From NCBI GenBank assembly GCA_039619475.1, contig CM077116.1, positions 173,567,863-173,631,862 on the forward strand: 64,000 nucleotides of DNA, in the 5' to 3' direction. A program made the translations under genes and the position numbers. Shown in pieces: positions 1 through 11,360 of the stretch (positions within the stretch are counted from its first letter, which is position 1; the number at the start of each line of letters is the position of its first letter). Source of the DNA: Icerya purchasi (taxonomy: Eukaryota; Arthropoda; Insecta; Hemiptera; Monophlebidae). The notes under the pieces were generated by a model, which was not told the DNA's origin, searched no databases, and was given only the letters and a program-made list of their open reading frames with translations.

Positions 1-510
1 AAGAAGGCTGCTATGACTCTGTCGGTGCCAGGCATTCCTGTTCCAGCAACCCATCTCATGATTCATATAAAGTGTGGTTTAAAGGCTCTATGGCAGAGGA
101 CATGGCAGCAAACGTCGCAAACGAATAAGCTTCGCTCGATCAAGTGGTTAGTATCAACGGGGAATATATCACTTCCAAATGGAAGGGATGATGTAATCAT
201 CACCAGACTCCGATTGGGTCACATACGGCTCATCCTCGAATATTTACTAAACGGAACTGAAGCTCCCCAATGTGCCGTGTGCAGTGTTATCCTCACCGAA
301 CGTCCTTCATATTCCTTGGAAAAGAAATTCTTCAACCTGCCTTCTTCTCTTCCCTCATCCTTAAAGACAACTCCTTTTCACTGTCCAACTTAATTCTTTT
401 CCTTCATAGTTCGGACTCTACTCACTAATTTAAACCTCTTTCTTCTCTCGTGCCTCTAGCTCTGGGTGCTGCACATGACACGTAAATCTAATTTAATAAT
501 AATAATAAAA
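1..510 (+). mobile_element. 3' end of an I-like non-LTR retrotransposon (RNase H tail, (TAA)n end)
   Basis: The open frame at 13-393 reads like the end of the RNase H region of I/Jockey-group elements: NKLRSIKWL, then a VIITRLRLGHIRLILEYLL stretch (the usual TRLRIGHTRLTH...LL block), then a C..C pair before LTERP. The expected HIL..C part after the cysteines is missing, so the frame is decayed. The frame is followed by about 100 bp of 3' UTR and a short TAA-repeat run (494-509), the type of 3' end known for the I clade. The 5' part lies outside the window. Clade assignment is inference; the RNase H-tail identity is fairly secure. Confidence 0.72.
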
Positions 511-1026
511 TAGTTTGATCTTAAACGCAGATATCCAAGTTTAAGTTTTCACAAGATGATCAGTTACGAGTTTTTGTCTCTTTTTATTGTTTCTTAATTG
601 TGTTTTTAATCTGTGTGGTGATGCATTATATAAAATTAACTATCTCTTTATAGAGACTGCGTATGATATTTATTAAAATGAGGACTGTTTGATCGTTCTG
701 AGGTAAAAGATCTTATAACTCTTTCTGGCCGTGTAATATTGAATTTTATTTCATTTATACGGGCAGAGTTTAAAAGTTGTAGTTGATGCGTTCGCTTCTG
801 ACGATGGTCAGTATAAGCTGACCGAAACGTTAAGCGTTGTACATTTTTGAAACAAATACATTTTATTTTCTAAACGCAGTTGCCCGTAAATTATTTACAT
901 CATGGTTAATCACTTCGAAAGTTTTAAACGTTTTAAATCTTCAATAGTATGTTTCTCGATAAGTATTAACATTTCTTCTAGTAAAACTGTAATAGATGTT
1001 AAATGGTAGCCAGCTATTTCTGTCTG
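511..1026. other. Non-coding stretch holding a hammerhead/Penelope-like hairpin
   Basis: No coding frame stands out. The only structured part is the hairpin motif at 798-830, listed separately, in a context that resembles the terminal repeat of a Penelope-like element. Confidence 0.5.
798..830 (+). other. Hammerhead-like / Penelope-type hairpin motif
   Basis: CTGACGA (798-804) is followed by a 6-bp perfect stem, GGTCAG (806-811) with CTGACC (818-823), then GAAAC (824-828). This is the CUGANGA-stem II-GAAA layout of hammerhead ribozymes known from Penelope-like elements. ACG after the core can pair with CGT four bases on as a short stem III. Stem I does not pair convincingly, and an extra T sits between the core and stem II, so it is more likely a decayed or non-self-cleaving descendant. 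No Penelope RT is visible nearby. Confidence 0.5.

Positions 1027-1055
<29 letters not shown>
1027..1055 (-). repeat. 29-nt poly-T (poly-A tail of a minus-strand retroelement)
   Basis: An uninterrupted T run on the plus strand. It reads as the poly-A tail of the minus-strand RT relic at 2347-2760. The roughly 70 bp between it and the hAT resembles the 3' UTR shared by the copies ending near 54.78 kb and 57.72 kb. Confidence 0.55.
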
Positions 1056-1059
<4 letters not shown>

Positions 1060-1130
1060 GGGTTCGTTAACATGGTGTCTAATGTTTATTAATGTCACGT
1101 CCTAAAACAAATAGATATAAAGCTCTAGAT

Positions 1131-2338
1131 CAGTGGTTCTTAACCGGTGGTCCCTGGAAGCACTCAAAGTGGTCCGCGAAGCCATCCTAAAAATATTAAA
1201 GCTATAAAAGTAGTTAAATTCATTAAAAAGAGTGCACTTAATACTCGTCTCTTCAAACAATTGTGCGCTGATATGAACTCTGAACACGAAACTCGGTTTT
1301 TTTCCATACGGAAGTGCGTCGGCTTTCTAAAGGAAATATGCTGTCGAGGTTGTACGAACTGAAAGAGGAAGTACAAATATTATTAACTAACAAGGAGAAC
1401 AAAGAGTTGCTGGATCAGTTCTGCGAGTCCAAATTTCAAATGTGTTTTGCTTATTTGGTTGATTTTTTCGCGCAACTAAATAAATTGAACCTTCAACTGC
1501 AAGGGTCATGAAATTTGAAGTTGCAAGGCGCAAGCAATAAATTTGCATATGAAGATAAAATTAATGAATTCACCACTAAAATCGAGTTATGGATCGATAA
1601 GGTTGGAAGAAAAAATTTTTCTGCGTTTGATACGCTGAATCGAATTATTGACAGGCAGCGTGCTGAGATTAAAGGAGAAATACAAAAGAACATGATACTT
1701 CATTTGAAAAATTAAAAAAGTGAATTCAGTCGCTATTTTCCTGACTACAGTGAGGACGAACGTGTTCGGAAAGTGATCAACGTTTCTGAGGCGCCTGATG
1801 AAATTCAAGAAGAAGCGATTAAAATGCAACACAATAGTAACTTAAAAGATACATTCGAAGCAGAAATAAATCTTGAAGATTTTTGGAGCCACAAGGAAAT
1901 TTCTTTCCCAAAGATTCAAGAAATTGCTGTACGTTACCAAACTTTGTTATCATCGACATATGTGTATGCAAGCAGGAGTTCTCGGCGCTTTTGATAATTA
2001 AAAGCAAGCACCGAAATCGGTTGGATGCCGGTGCCGATATGTGTGTTTGGCTTCGAGTAACACTGAACCAAGGATTCAGAAGTTAGTAAAAAGTATGCAG
2101 TCACAAAAATCGCATTAAAATAATATATTTACCACTATTCTGTAAAATTTTCGTAAAAAAAAAAATTAAAATATTGTTGGCTTTGAACAATTTTATGCGT
2201 GTCTTATTTATAGATAGATAGAACACAACCCTTTATTGATTTACATTTACTGCATATTACCTTCAAACAGTTGGTGGTCCATGGCAGACAGAAATTTTGT
2301 CAAATGGTCCCTCATCACTTAAAGGTTAAGAACCACTG
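1131..2338 (+). mobile_element. hAT DNA transposon copy with TIRs and 8-bp TSD
   Basis: The left terminus CAGTGGTTCTTAACC and the right terminus GGTTAAGAACCACTG are perfect inverted repeats. The copy is flanked on both sides by CTCTAGAT (1123-1130 and 2339-2346), an exact 8-bp duplication that also fits the hAT preference nTnnnnAn. At 1,208 bp it carries only the C-terminal portion of a transposase and is therefore non-autonomous. It sits inside a minus-strand non-LTR RT relic, so it is younger than that relic. Confidence 0.95.
1314..2118 (+). pseudogene. hAT transposase C-terminal relic
   Basis: Three blocks lie in the same frame: 1314-1511 (LKEEVQILLTNKENKELL), 1515-1715 (FAYEDKINEF...) and 1773-1994 (DEIQEEAIKMQ, LEDFW). 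They are separated by in-frame stops at 1509 and 1713. A frameshift near 1960 moves the reading frame to one with QEFSALLIIKSKHRNRLD, the conserved hAT C-terminal dimerisation block, ending in RIQKLV and a stop at 2118. The domain type matches the ZBED5/SCAND3-like branch of hAT transposases. The catalytic N-terminal half and the BED finger are absent. Two stops and one frameshift make it non-functional. Confidence 0.88.
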
Positions 2339-2346
2339 CTCTAGAT

Positions 2347-2760
2347 ATACAACTGTCGTAATTGGGTTTGGAAAAAAAAGTCATTTAGATAATAGAAAAT
2401 ATAATTTAACTTCCTTAATTTCTGTTCAACCAATAATGTTTGTTTATTCCAGATTGATTCGCCAGAAATGATTAAGCCTAAGTATTTGATTTCATACACT
2501 CTATTTATTTTTGCTCTGTTTCCGCAAAATTATCTCCTTTTTGATGGGTGTAGATCATCAGTTTCGTTCTCGTTTAAAAGTAATTTATTATTATTCAACC
2601 ATCGGGCTATATTATCTACGTCATTCTGGATTAATGTTTGAAACCGTTCTGACGGAGGGGAGTTCATTACCTCATACTGTATCGTCTGCATAACTGTAAT
2701 AATAAAAACAACAGTAATAATAGCGATAGCAATAAACGAATAGAAAGAATACAAACTGAT
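2347..2760 (-). pseudogene. Non-LTR reverse transcriptase relic, split by the hAT copy
   Basis: Read on the minus strand, YADDTV (about 2695-2678) is followed, after a frameshift, by a thumb-type block ERFQTLIQNDVDNIARWLNN and NKLLLNEN, then VYEIKYLGLIISGES and QLRQLY. This is the order of CR1/Jockey-group RT motifs C to E. The frame breaks at the hAT insertion. The poly-T at 1027-1055 beyond the hAT is the probable 3' tail, but only about 65 bp separates the two, so the end of the ORF was lost by deletion. Upstream RT motifs and endonuclease are absent. Confidence 0.8.
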
Positions 2761-3616
2761 AGTAACGTAAATACTTTAGCTATCTTAATGGATTTGAAAG
2801 CGACTAGTATAATACTTTTTTTTAATTTGTACGGTAAATAACGAAGGAAATCAATTTTCCCGAAGGATACTTAATAAAGAATTGAATCATTTTGTAGCAG
2901 ATCTTTTAGCAGAATGTTCTTAGTTTTGTTGTGGTGGTTTAATTGAAAAAAGGTTTAATTTCCGCAAACTAAGAAAATAACTTTAGTAAACAAATCAGAC
3001 TATTTAATTAAGTTTAAAAAGCAGTAACAACTTCTAGAAGCTAAATGTCAATAAATTAAATAATGAATTCCCATAATGTTCAAATTTTAAATAAATAGCA
3101 GTGACGCTGTAAGACATGCTTCTTAATAATCTGCTTCGAGCGTTTTTTCTCATCTAAACGATTTTAAATGGATCCCAGGCGATCGAATAGTGTAAGTGTA
3201 GAAGGGCCAGAGTAAAGGTATAGTTTTAAAACTGACTGATATTTCTAATAACGAAACCTTCAACATTGTGATCGAAATTCTTAAGACTTTTTATAAATTT
3301 CTATCCATTTTATTATGTAATTCTACGTGCAATTGTTAATCTCTTAATTTCAGACAGCATTCGTAGCAAAAATTTGCTTCATGTCTGCTTAGACACATTG
3401 CGAGAGCGAATCTTTCATCCATCCGAGGCCACAGTGGCAGGGAATAGATGGAGGGTTTACACTTAATTAAAGCGGCTTCTGAAGTACCGGAATAACGGCG
3501 TGGAAAAGAAAATTTAATTATTACGAAGGATATTTTTTAAGAATGTGTAGTAAAAATTTGGAACGTTACAGATTTCGTGCGACATAACAAGTTAATAATG
3601 AAAACACGATTCACCA
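2761..3616. other. AT-rich stretch without recognisable features
   Basis: Short A/T runs only. No ORF with recognisable motifs was seen on either strand. Confidence 0.5.
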
Positions 3617-3790
3617 GTTTTTTTTGTTTTTTTTCGTTTTTCTTTTAAATTATGGGCGCGTGTCAGCCACGGACATTAACCCGGCGCGCAAGGGAAATTT
3701 TTGAAAGTGCCAATGTGCGACAGCGGGATATTCTACCCGACTAGACCACGTTTAATAGCAGGTGGAAAACACCTAAGAAGGGGGGAATGT
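3617..3790 (-). mobile_element. 3' UTR fragment of family X retrotransposon
   Basis: On the minus strand the sequence GCGCCGGGTTAATGTCC...CGCGCCCATAATTTAAAAG runs into an interrupted poly-A. The same order (CTGGGTAAATGTCC...GCGTGCCCATTTAAT then poly-A) ends the well-delimited copy at 53237-53662. No coding part is recognisable here. Assignment rests on this comparison only. Confidence 0.5.
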
Positions 3791-4189
3791 GTGTCGGGTT
3801 AATATGTCAGAAAGCTACCTTTTCTCTTCTGTTTAGGCAATCGTCATATTTTAACATCTTCCTTGACACGTTCTAGTTTGTAATTTGGCGGAACTTGATT
3901 GTTCACTGCTTGTCAATAAACCTTTTGACCAATTTTTACTGTTGCTATTCGAGAACGCACATTTACGTTTATTTTTACAATTTTCTGATCGCATTTATTA
4001 TGGTTTACGTTGTAGGTCCTTTAAAAATTGCCATATTGTAAAAACTGCAGCATAGACTTCTGCTGCTCTTTAAAAATTGTTAATACTATTTCATTTAATT
4101 GCTTTAAAATTCGATAGGGTTTTCTGTTGTCTATTGATATTTTGATATGTTTATATATTGTAAGGAACCTTTGCACTCTGGCGACTGTT

Positions 4190-4449
4190 CTTTTCTTTAT
4201 CATCCTGACTACGTGCTGTTTGAATGTTCCAGTTTTTCCTCCGAACGTAATATCCTGTACGTTCATCAGCTATTAAAGCTGAATTTTCCTACTCCATATA
4301 ATGCTTTTCCTGTATCTTAGCTTTGCCGTCGTCAAACGTGGTTCCTATTCTTGCCTCTTTTCTGACCGGATTAAAATTTAATCTCTAATCTAGTCCAATT
4401 GTTCCTGGTCGCTGCCCTTGGTTAGCCAAACTTAGAAAAAAAAAAAAAA
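4190..4449 (+). mobile_element. 3' end of family X retrotransposon (RNase H C-terminus)
   Basis: The frame from about 4207 reads DYVLFECSSFSSERNILY, closely matching HVLFECSFISTERAILY of the 53.4-kb copy. A frameshift then gives LPSSNVVPILASFL, matching FPSPSVVPLISAFI. A 3' UTR and poly-A (4436-4449) follow. The 3' UTR resembles that of the 24.4-25.35 kb copy. HVLFEC is the last zinc-type motif after RNase H in I-superfamily ORF2 proteins. Only the C-terminal tip survives. Confidence 0.75.
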
Positions 4450-7389
4450 TATTGTAAGGAAAATTCAGTGTTACGCTGAAGAAAGTTACAAACAAACCTT
4501 AACAATGTTTAAGTGAGGTCAGCTTCAATTTTGCGATATAAAAAATTATTTCATATAATCGTTTTTCTTAAATAAAAAAATATTATCACTCAATAACGAT
4601 TATTTATTTTTTTATTAAAATGATTGGAAAAACCAGTACAATGATTACTTTTTTTTATGAAGCATTTTCATGCACCTAACTTTTAACTGATAAAAACACT
4701 CACTAAAAGGTAAGAATGGCTCGAAACGAAATTTTTACCGCGCCAAAATATCTTTTGTCTGAGTCTTCGTCTATCGTTTTTTCCCCTTTATCTCGTACAT
4801 TTTAAGTGATAAAAATTTCATTTTAATTTTAAAATGGTACAATTATAATGGAAACTTTTTTGCTTTTATTTTAATAATCGTGTGAAGTTGGTCCGCACAG
4901 AGAATCTTTTTTTTTTTTTTCTGTAATTTATTTACATTGTACAAAAAGAAGACACAGCTCATTTAATTGGAACATTTTAGATTTTGAACATTATATGTGG
5001 CTTAAGGCCGTACGAGATAATTTTTGACCGTTTATTAATTTTTCGAATAATTATAGTTATGTGATATTGATGAAAAATTACTTCTAACCATTCTTGGAAC
5101 AACAACGTGGCTAAAATCTTAAATAGCTATCGATCAAACAGAGTTTTTATTTTTAAGAACATCTTCATTGTCTCGAGACGGTAGTGTAAGAGTGGAAGAA
5201 TAAAAGCTCGACTATGGAGGCTGTATAGAAGAGTTTGGGAAATTTTCGTTTTAAATGTTTTTTTTTTATTTTCTGGCTCCTCAAAAGAGCAGTAAGTTTT
5301 GACCAACTGGATGGCGAGGCCAAAACAAGAACAGTACGATTTCCGCTCGTTATTGCGATTTGTGAGATTTCTTACACAAGTGATACTCGCACTTTATTCA
5401 GTATCGCACGCGGAACAAAAGATAGTCTCTGTTGATGAACTGAAAAGAATCGCGATATTCCAATGAACGGAAAAAAAGTATAAAAAACAAGTCCTATCAG
5501 GAACAGATTTATCTCCAGTGTTGAGCAGTTTCAATATTTCATAGTGGTCGTAGTTTTTTTCTTTCGCAGCAGTCAGATGATTAACTTCCAGCAACTCCGA
5601 TTAATTTGACTCATCTCAGATATTCCGTGTAGTAAACTTTAAACATGTTTTCGGCCGATTGGCAAAAATTTTACAGCCTTCAAACTATTCAACTGTTCTC
5701 CTTTCAAAACTTTATCGATGACATTGTAAATAATCTTAATTCAGCATTTTTTCAAAATTTCAACATCGCTGGAAAATTCAGACAAAATCCGTCGCTGCGT
5801 AAGGTACTTTTCGATATTAGCAAGTTCGGGAGAAGATAGAAGTGTTTTTACGAGTCGTAAATCAAAACGAACAGTCTTTAATAAAGGCTTTGTTCACGGA
5901 ATAGTCGGAAACTATTAGAAATATTGGACACGTGTGTAAAAGTTAATAAAATCGCATGAAAATATAAGTATATAGTTAACAAACACGTTAAGACTGTATA
6001 TTAAATGGAACTGACGGTAATACGTTTTTTTAACTTCTAATACGGGAAACAAAGATATATTAATAAGAATAAATTTAGTATTATATATCATTTGAAAAAG
6101 GGTCAGGAAAAAAGCTAAATAACTTATTTTCATTGAGAAAAATGCAGATGGAGGAATATTATGAAAAATGAAAACCTGTCCAGTTTTTAACTCGAATAAA
6201 TTAAAACGCAAAATGTAACCGGTTAATATTGAAGGAGTGGTATAATTAAAAATTTCTTATTTGAATTTATTCTTATTAGCGCGTACTTTCTTTTGCGTTT
6301 TTGCAGTACTTACGATGGGGAATTACCTCGAAAAAAGTGATCATAATTTTATTATTTCATTAATTAACAAATGCAATGTATACTACATATATGCTGAAAT
6401 AGTGTTCGCGACAGATTATTTTATGATCCTGTAATCTGATTTTCAAATCTAAACAGCGTTAACAAACTCTAGGCAAGATACGAACACTTGAAAAAAATTT
6501 CAATGAACTTTATTTCCCCTAAATCAGTAATTTTATTATTATAGCAAAACCTTAAGCGTTAAATTCATAAGTAGTATTAGCTGTACAGTATATTTACTAC
6601 ATTCCCCCGCAAAGTGGTGCCACGTAAACCTCTTCCTTTACTCGCAGCTGTGTATCTCTAACATCTCAAAATAGGCGCGTATAAAACACATCGTGTTTTC
6701 ACCTTAGAACAACACTATAGCGTGCGTGTTAAAGGGAGCTCCGGAGAAGTATAGCCCAAATTGCGTACTAGACCTGAAATAATCTGGGTCGCAAAATATT
6801 TACAATTATTCAAAAATAATAAAAAAAGCATGTTTTTGCAAGTGACTTGTTGAAAATAATATAAGAGAAAAAAAACAACAAAACATATCTTAAATATGTA
6901 CATAAAAGAAAGTTAAAAAAAAAAAAAAAATTATATATATATATACAGCCAGTATTGCAACATCGAATTTCGGTCTTCGGAACACTGTAAAATACAAAAT
7001 TTCGAAAAATTAACTTTCTCCTAAAGACGTGTTGTAATTGCGATGGAACCGTATATTTAAAGTAGTAGTATAAATCATATCAATCCGATTATTTAAATTA
7101 CTCGATTTCTAAGCATAAAAAATTACAAAATTGTAATTTTACAACAGTTTGATAGAATTCCGGCGAAGTATTTGAGTGTTTTAGAAATGCGCATCCCTGT
7201 TTCAAAAGATAATCCCGTCACCACTGTTAATTATTTAATGTTAATGATAACATATGGATTCAACATTAATATATGTGAAGAGTAATGGTAATTTTGTAAA
7301 TCGAGAGAAATTGGTAGATTACGCGTTTAACCAGAAATATAATTCTTTTGAAATTATATGGAGCTGAAGGGTAATTAAAGATATTCTCA
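4450..7389. other. About 2.9 kb AT-rich sequence, no supported gene
   Basis: Frequent A/T homopolymers and a short TA run near 6933-6943. Open frames here are short, compositionally biased and show no domain motif on either strand. Confidence 0.55.
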
Positions 7390-8215
7390 TCGGGTGTTAA
7401 CGATTTACGATTTAGCCTATATCAATTCACTGCTGGACGTAGTTTTTCCCAGCTTCTTCCATTCGTTCCGGTCTTGCGCCTCTTCCTAAACCAATTGTTC
7501 CCGCCGGCAGTTCTTATTATATCATCCTGCCAGCGGGTTCTTCCTTTCAAGCGTTTTCCGTCCATAGGCCACCATTGTATAACACGCTTTGTTAACCTGT
7601 GATCGTTTCCTCGGACCCCATGACTAGCCCAACTCCACTTCAACCTGGCCATTTTTTCTACCGCATCGTTCAATTTACTTTCCTCTCGTATCTCTTTGCA
7701 TTACACGTATTATTCGATCTGTACGTCTTATATTCACCATTGTTCTTTCCGTGCTACCTGCGTTTTTCTCATTTTCCGTAAATTCATTTTTGTAAATGGC
7801 CAAGTTTGTTGGGATCCGTATGTTAGGACCGGTAGCACGCATTGATTGCATAATTACTCTTCTGAGTTTATTTCTCGGTTTTTAAATACGTTGCTTAATT
7901 TTCCAAATGCTACCCATTATAGTATACTATTCTTCTCTTTATTTCCGGATGTGTTATAAGATGCTTGTTTGCTTTAATTCTCTGATCTAAGTATAATATA
8001 ATTTTCCACCTTTTCGATTTCTTCATCGTTTATGCCATTATACGTCTTTATCGGTGTTTGTCATAATTTCCGTCTTACTTAGGTTCATTTTGAGTCCCAT
8101 TTTACTGAACTATATATTTAGGTTCGTAAAACATCGTCTGTAGTTCTTCTACGTTGCTGCACTTAGTAAATACTACGTCATCCGCGAATCTGAAACAACG
8201 AAGTCTTTATAATAA
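7390..8215 (-). pseudogene. RTE-type retrotransposon RT C-terminal relic
   Basis: Minus-strand reading starts with FRFADDVVFT (RT motif C, near 8195) then NVEELQTMF. After several stops and shifts it reaches KMARLKWSWASHGVRGNDHR and WQDDIIRTAGGNNW (7673-7422). The last two blocks are the characteristic KW.WAGHVAR...RW.DDI...AG..W tail of insect RTE-like endonuclease/RT proteins. The 5' part (endonuclease and RT motifs 0-B) is missing, consistent with 5' truncation. Multiple stops and frameshifts show it is old. Confidence 0.82.
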
Positions 8216-8261
8216 TGACTTTTCGGAATTTTTAAAATATTATTTAAGGAATTACCGCAAG

Positions 8262-8630
8262 ACGTGTTGTAGTCGTTGCGATAGCCTAGTTTGCTACAGC
8301 GCTTAGATTCCGTTACGGATGTTTCGGGTTCGATCTCAGGCGACGACAGAAATTATTACGAAAAAGTAAATTAAAATACTCGCTAATAATCACGTGGAAG
8401 GCGATGGCAAACATGCAGAGCATCATATGCGCGCTAATTAGTGCATAGCAGACACACACGAGACTGTAATAACGATGTAAATCAAACAATCACAATATCA
8501 ATTCCGAGTGTAGTCTTCTTGCGTGTTTCGTACTGCATGTAAATAATTGTCTAGTACACAACCTATACGTGTACAGTTAAAAATGTACGAATAATAGGTT
8601 ACCCACCGGCCGATAAGATTGAAGAAAGAA
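8262..8630 (+). mobile_element. tRNA-derived SINE-like unit with an RTE-like body
   Basis: A box A-like TAGCCTAGTTTG (8282-8293) and a box B-like GGTTCGATCTC (8327-8337) are about 35 bp apart, the spacing of a Pol III internal promoter in a tRNA head. Downstream, GTGGAAGGCGATGGCAAAC (from 8394) resembles the GGAAGGCAACGGGAAACC block in the RTE derivative at 34.4 kb. This suggests a SINE using an RTE partner, which is inference. I could not define a TSD, and the boundaries are approximate. Confidence 0.55.
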
Positions 8631-8832
8631 AGATAATGTGTTATAATTATGTTAAAACTGTTGGAAGTTGAGCTAACCGGGCAAATAGTTACTTAACTGA
8701 AATTTATCAGACGAAAAGATTTATTTTGCATCGAAGAAATGCTTAAATTTCGAAATTAATTTTAATTAATTATATCGCGGCATCTAAATTATATCGGAAG
8801 TACTTCGAAAATAATATAACAATAAATTCCAT

Positions 8833-9451
8833 TTCTTCTTCTTCTTCTTCTTCTTCTTGGTGTCATACTCTTGGAAGAGCGTTGACGTTCGCATATATGT
8901 CAGCATCAAAAACTTCTATTTCTGGCATCTTCCATGAGTCTTTCTAACGACCATCGTCCATACCTTGATGTTATCTAACCAGGTGTCGTTCTCCGCCTTC
9001 ATCGGCTTCTCTTTCCGTCTACTTTTCCATGAAGGATTAGTTGCAGGAGTTGATATTTCTCTCCTCCGATTATATGACCGAAATATTTTATTTTCCTATG
9101 TAAAATGGATTTTATTAGCATTCTTTCTGTTTTGGCCAACTCTAGAACTTTTTGATTCGATGTTCCAGTTATCCATGATATTTTCAACATCCTTCTGTGG
9201 ATACAAATTTCTACAGCTTCTAATCGATTTATCTGCCTTTCATTGAGTGTTGTTGCCTCAATTCCATATAGTAAGATTGGGTAAATATTACTTCGCACAA
9301 TGTTTTTCCGGATATCTAGACACAAGGATCTATCGCAAAGGAGATTTCTCATGTTTGTGAAGACACTCCGAGCATGACTGCATCTCATTTTTATTTCTCT
9401 ATCCGGGTCCAGGTTCCCAGTAATGTAACAACCTATTTGACGTATTTTCAT
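8833..9451 (-). pseudogene. 5'-truncated RTE-type element with (GAA)n tail
   Basis: The minus-strand frame 9451-8999 reads IGCYITGNLDPDREIKMRC, MRNLLCDRSLCLDIRKN, YPILLYGIEATTLNERQI, then IKYFGHIIGGEKYQLL and GKVDGKRSR. This is the RT C-terminal region typical of insect RTE-like proteins (LLYGVETWTL and YFGHIIRGEKY blocks). After the frame breaks, the sequence runs to a GAA microsatellite (TTC on plus, 8833-8858), the simple-repeat tail expected of RTE elements. The copy begins inside RT motif D/E, so it is heavily 5' truncated. It is distinct in sequence from the relic at 7.4-8.2 kb. Confidence 0.86.
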
Positions 9452-9642
9452 TTAGCAAGAAGAAATCAAGACCAATTCGAATTAATTTTTGATCGCCCAT
9501 GAGTACGAAAAAATTGCTGATCGGTTGAAAATTGTTGAAATTTTCGAGGTCGAGTTAGTTTTTTGCGGATTTACACATTTTATTTCGTTAATTGTGATAG
9601 CAGCGGATTTTTTCGGAATCCTAGAAAAAGGGGGAAAAATGA

Positions 9643-9730
9643 ACTCTCTCTCTCTCTAAATCATTAAAGGTTGAAACACACACACACACACACACACACA
9701 CACCCACACACACACACACCCACACACACA
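9643..9730. repeat. (CT)n and (CA)n microsatellites
   Basis: CT repeat at 9643-9657 and a CA repeat at 9676-9730 interrupted by CCC. Confidence 0.95.
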
Positions 9731-11189
9731 GGTCAACGAGATACGATGGCCGAATGATTTTTCACCGGCTTTTATACGTCCTTGAAAAAGTACAGCTTTC
9801 GGTAGCGGGCATATTAACGAGAAGTAGGCAGAATTGAAGGCAACCTCTTCCGCTGACTACATCCGGAAGATAAGATTTAGATTCCCGGCGAGTTCGTAAC
9901 GATTTCCTTTTATCGTGTAACTTTGGCAAATAGTTTAAATGTTTCTTTACGCGTAACAAATTAGATATTAATTGTTTCAATTGATATTTCGTTTTACAAC
10001 TGAATATAGATTTTCGGGAAATCTCGAAATATTCGTAAAGCCTTATTTCACCAATTGAATGAAATAATAGAATTCCAAGCATGTGTATCCGAATTACCCG
10101 ATACATTTTTCTCTTTTCTTCATCGACTGCTGATGTTGTTATTACTATCAAGTAGTAGTTTTTAAACGTTTAAAACATACCAGCACATCTAATCAAAATA
10201 ACTGTAAATCAACCAACTTCAGCGAACACTATTGGATTTCAGAATCAATCAACTATTTCTATTGGCGGCGCGCGGAAATCGTTAATTTGCAATTTACCAA
10301 TCGGCGAAATGGATTTCGTATAAAAACCATTGAAAAATCGTTCCGTACTGATAAAAAGAAAACCGAAATAGCAGTTTTAAAGAAAGATAAAACAAAGTAA
10401 TTGTAATATACATGTATATATGTTGCACAATGACTAACTTTTGGATTCATAGCGAACAAGAAATATGCAGCAACATGAAGGTACATAGGGTATTAATAAA
10501 ACGTTTTGGACTAGAAAAACTGTGGGAAAATGCACGAACAATTCCGTACGAACGAGATTCATAACATAAATGATTCTAGTCATTTTAGTTAAACCTGAAA
10601 TTCGTTTTTAATAGAAACAATAATGAACAATTTTTATTTCATTATAAATTTCAGGGACATCGTTCGAGTCATTTTCAAAATTCCGTTCGTGGAAACATGC
10701 AAACATTCTTTAGAAGTCACACTCATCGGAGAACCGAAAACATTTGTATTACCACGAAACCGCTTCTCGTTGAATTACGAGTTTTTAAGTCGAGCAAAAG
10801 CCATTTATTTTTTGCAGAATTGTTCAATAGAAAAAAAAAAAAAACCAAAACAGAAGACAGAAAAAAACAAATCTTGATAATATAATTAAAAAACCGTGCG
10901 ATTTTCAGTGATAGTGATTAGTTCTGCTGATAACGAAAATTGCCGGCAATAGGAAAAAGAGTGCGATGTTATAGTGTTCCATTTTAATCTTTGGCCGATG
11001 TTGTGTTTTCAAATTATCCATCTTGTATCGCGTTTAGAATTAGTTGTGCATTGTATAAAAATGATATTAAATAATTCACAATTTTAAAATAAATTATATT
11101 TTACTCTTTTTCTTTGGATTTTAGCACGATCAATCGCATGGGCAAAATTTTGAAAGATAATACGTTCGTTTTCTTCGGGCATTATCCTG
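9731..11189. other. Gene-free stretch
   Basis: Open frames such as those around 9.8-10.1 kb and 10.6-10.9 kb lack domain motifs and look like chance. Poly-A/T tracts near 10.83-10.87 kb. Confidence 0.5.
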
Positions 11190-11360
11190 TTGCTTTCCAC
11201 TTGCAGAACCCCCTGAATATTACAAGTCTACGCATTGGCGCATTCAGTCATCTCCTACTCAACCTCGCTCCCCGTATATCTGTTCCATCCACTTACTTTT
11301 GCTCAATCAGCTGATCATACGCTACTAGAGAGCTCTTTCTTTCATTTTCCAACGTACCAG
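11190..11360 (+). pseudogene. Possible RNase H-tail relic of a non-LTR element
   Basis: The frame at 11222-11314 reads ITSLRIGAFSHLLLNLAP. The overlapping frame gives DHTLLESSF. Together they resemble the RLRIGH..LTH.LL...DH.LLEC end of RNase H-bearing ORF2 proteins. The match is short and needs a frameshift, so it is tentative. Confidence 0.35.
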
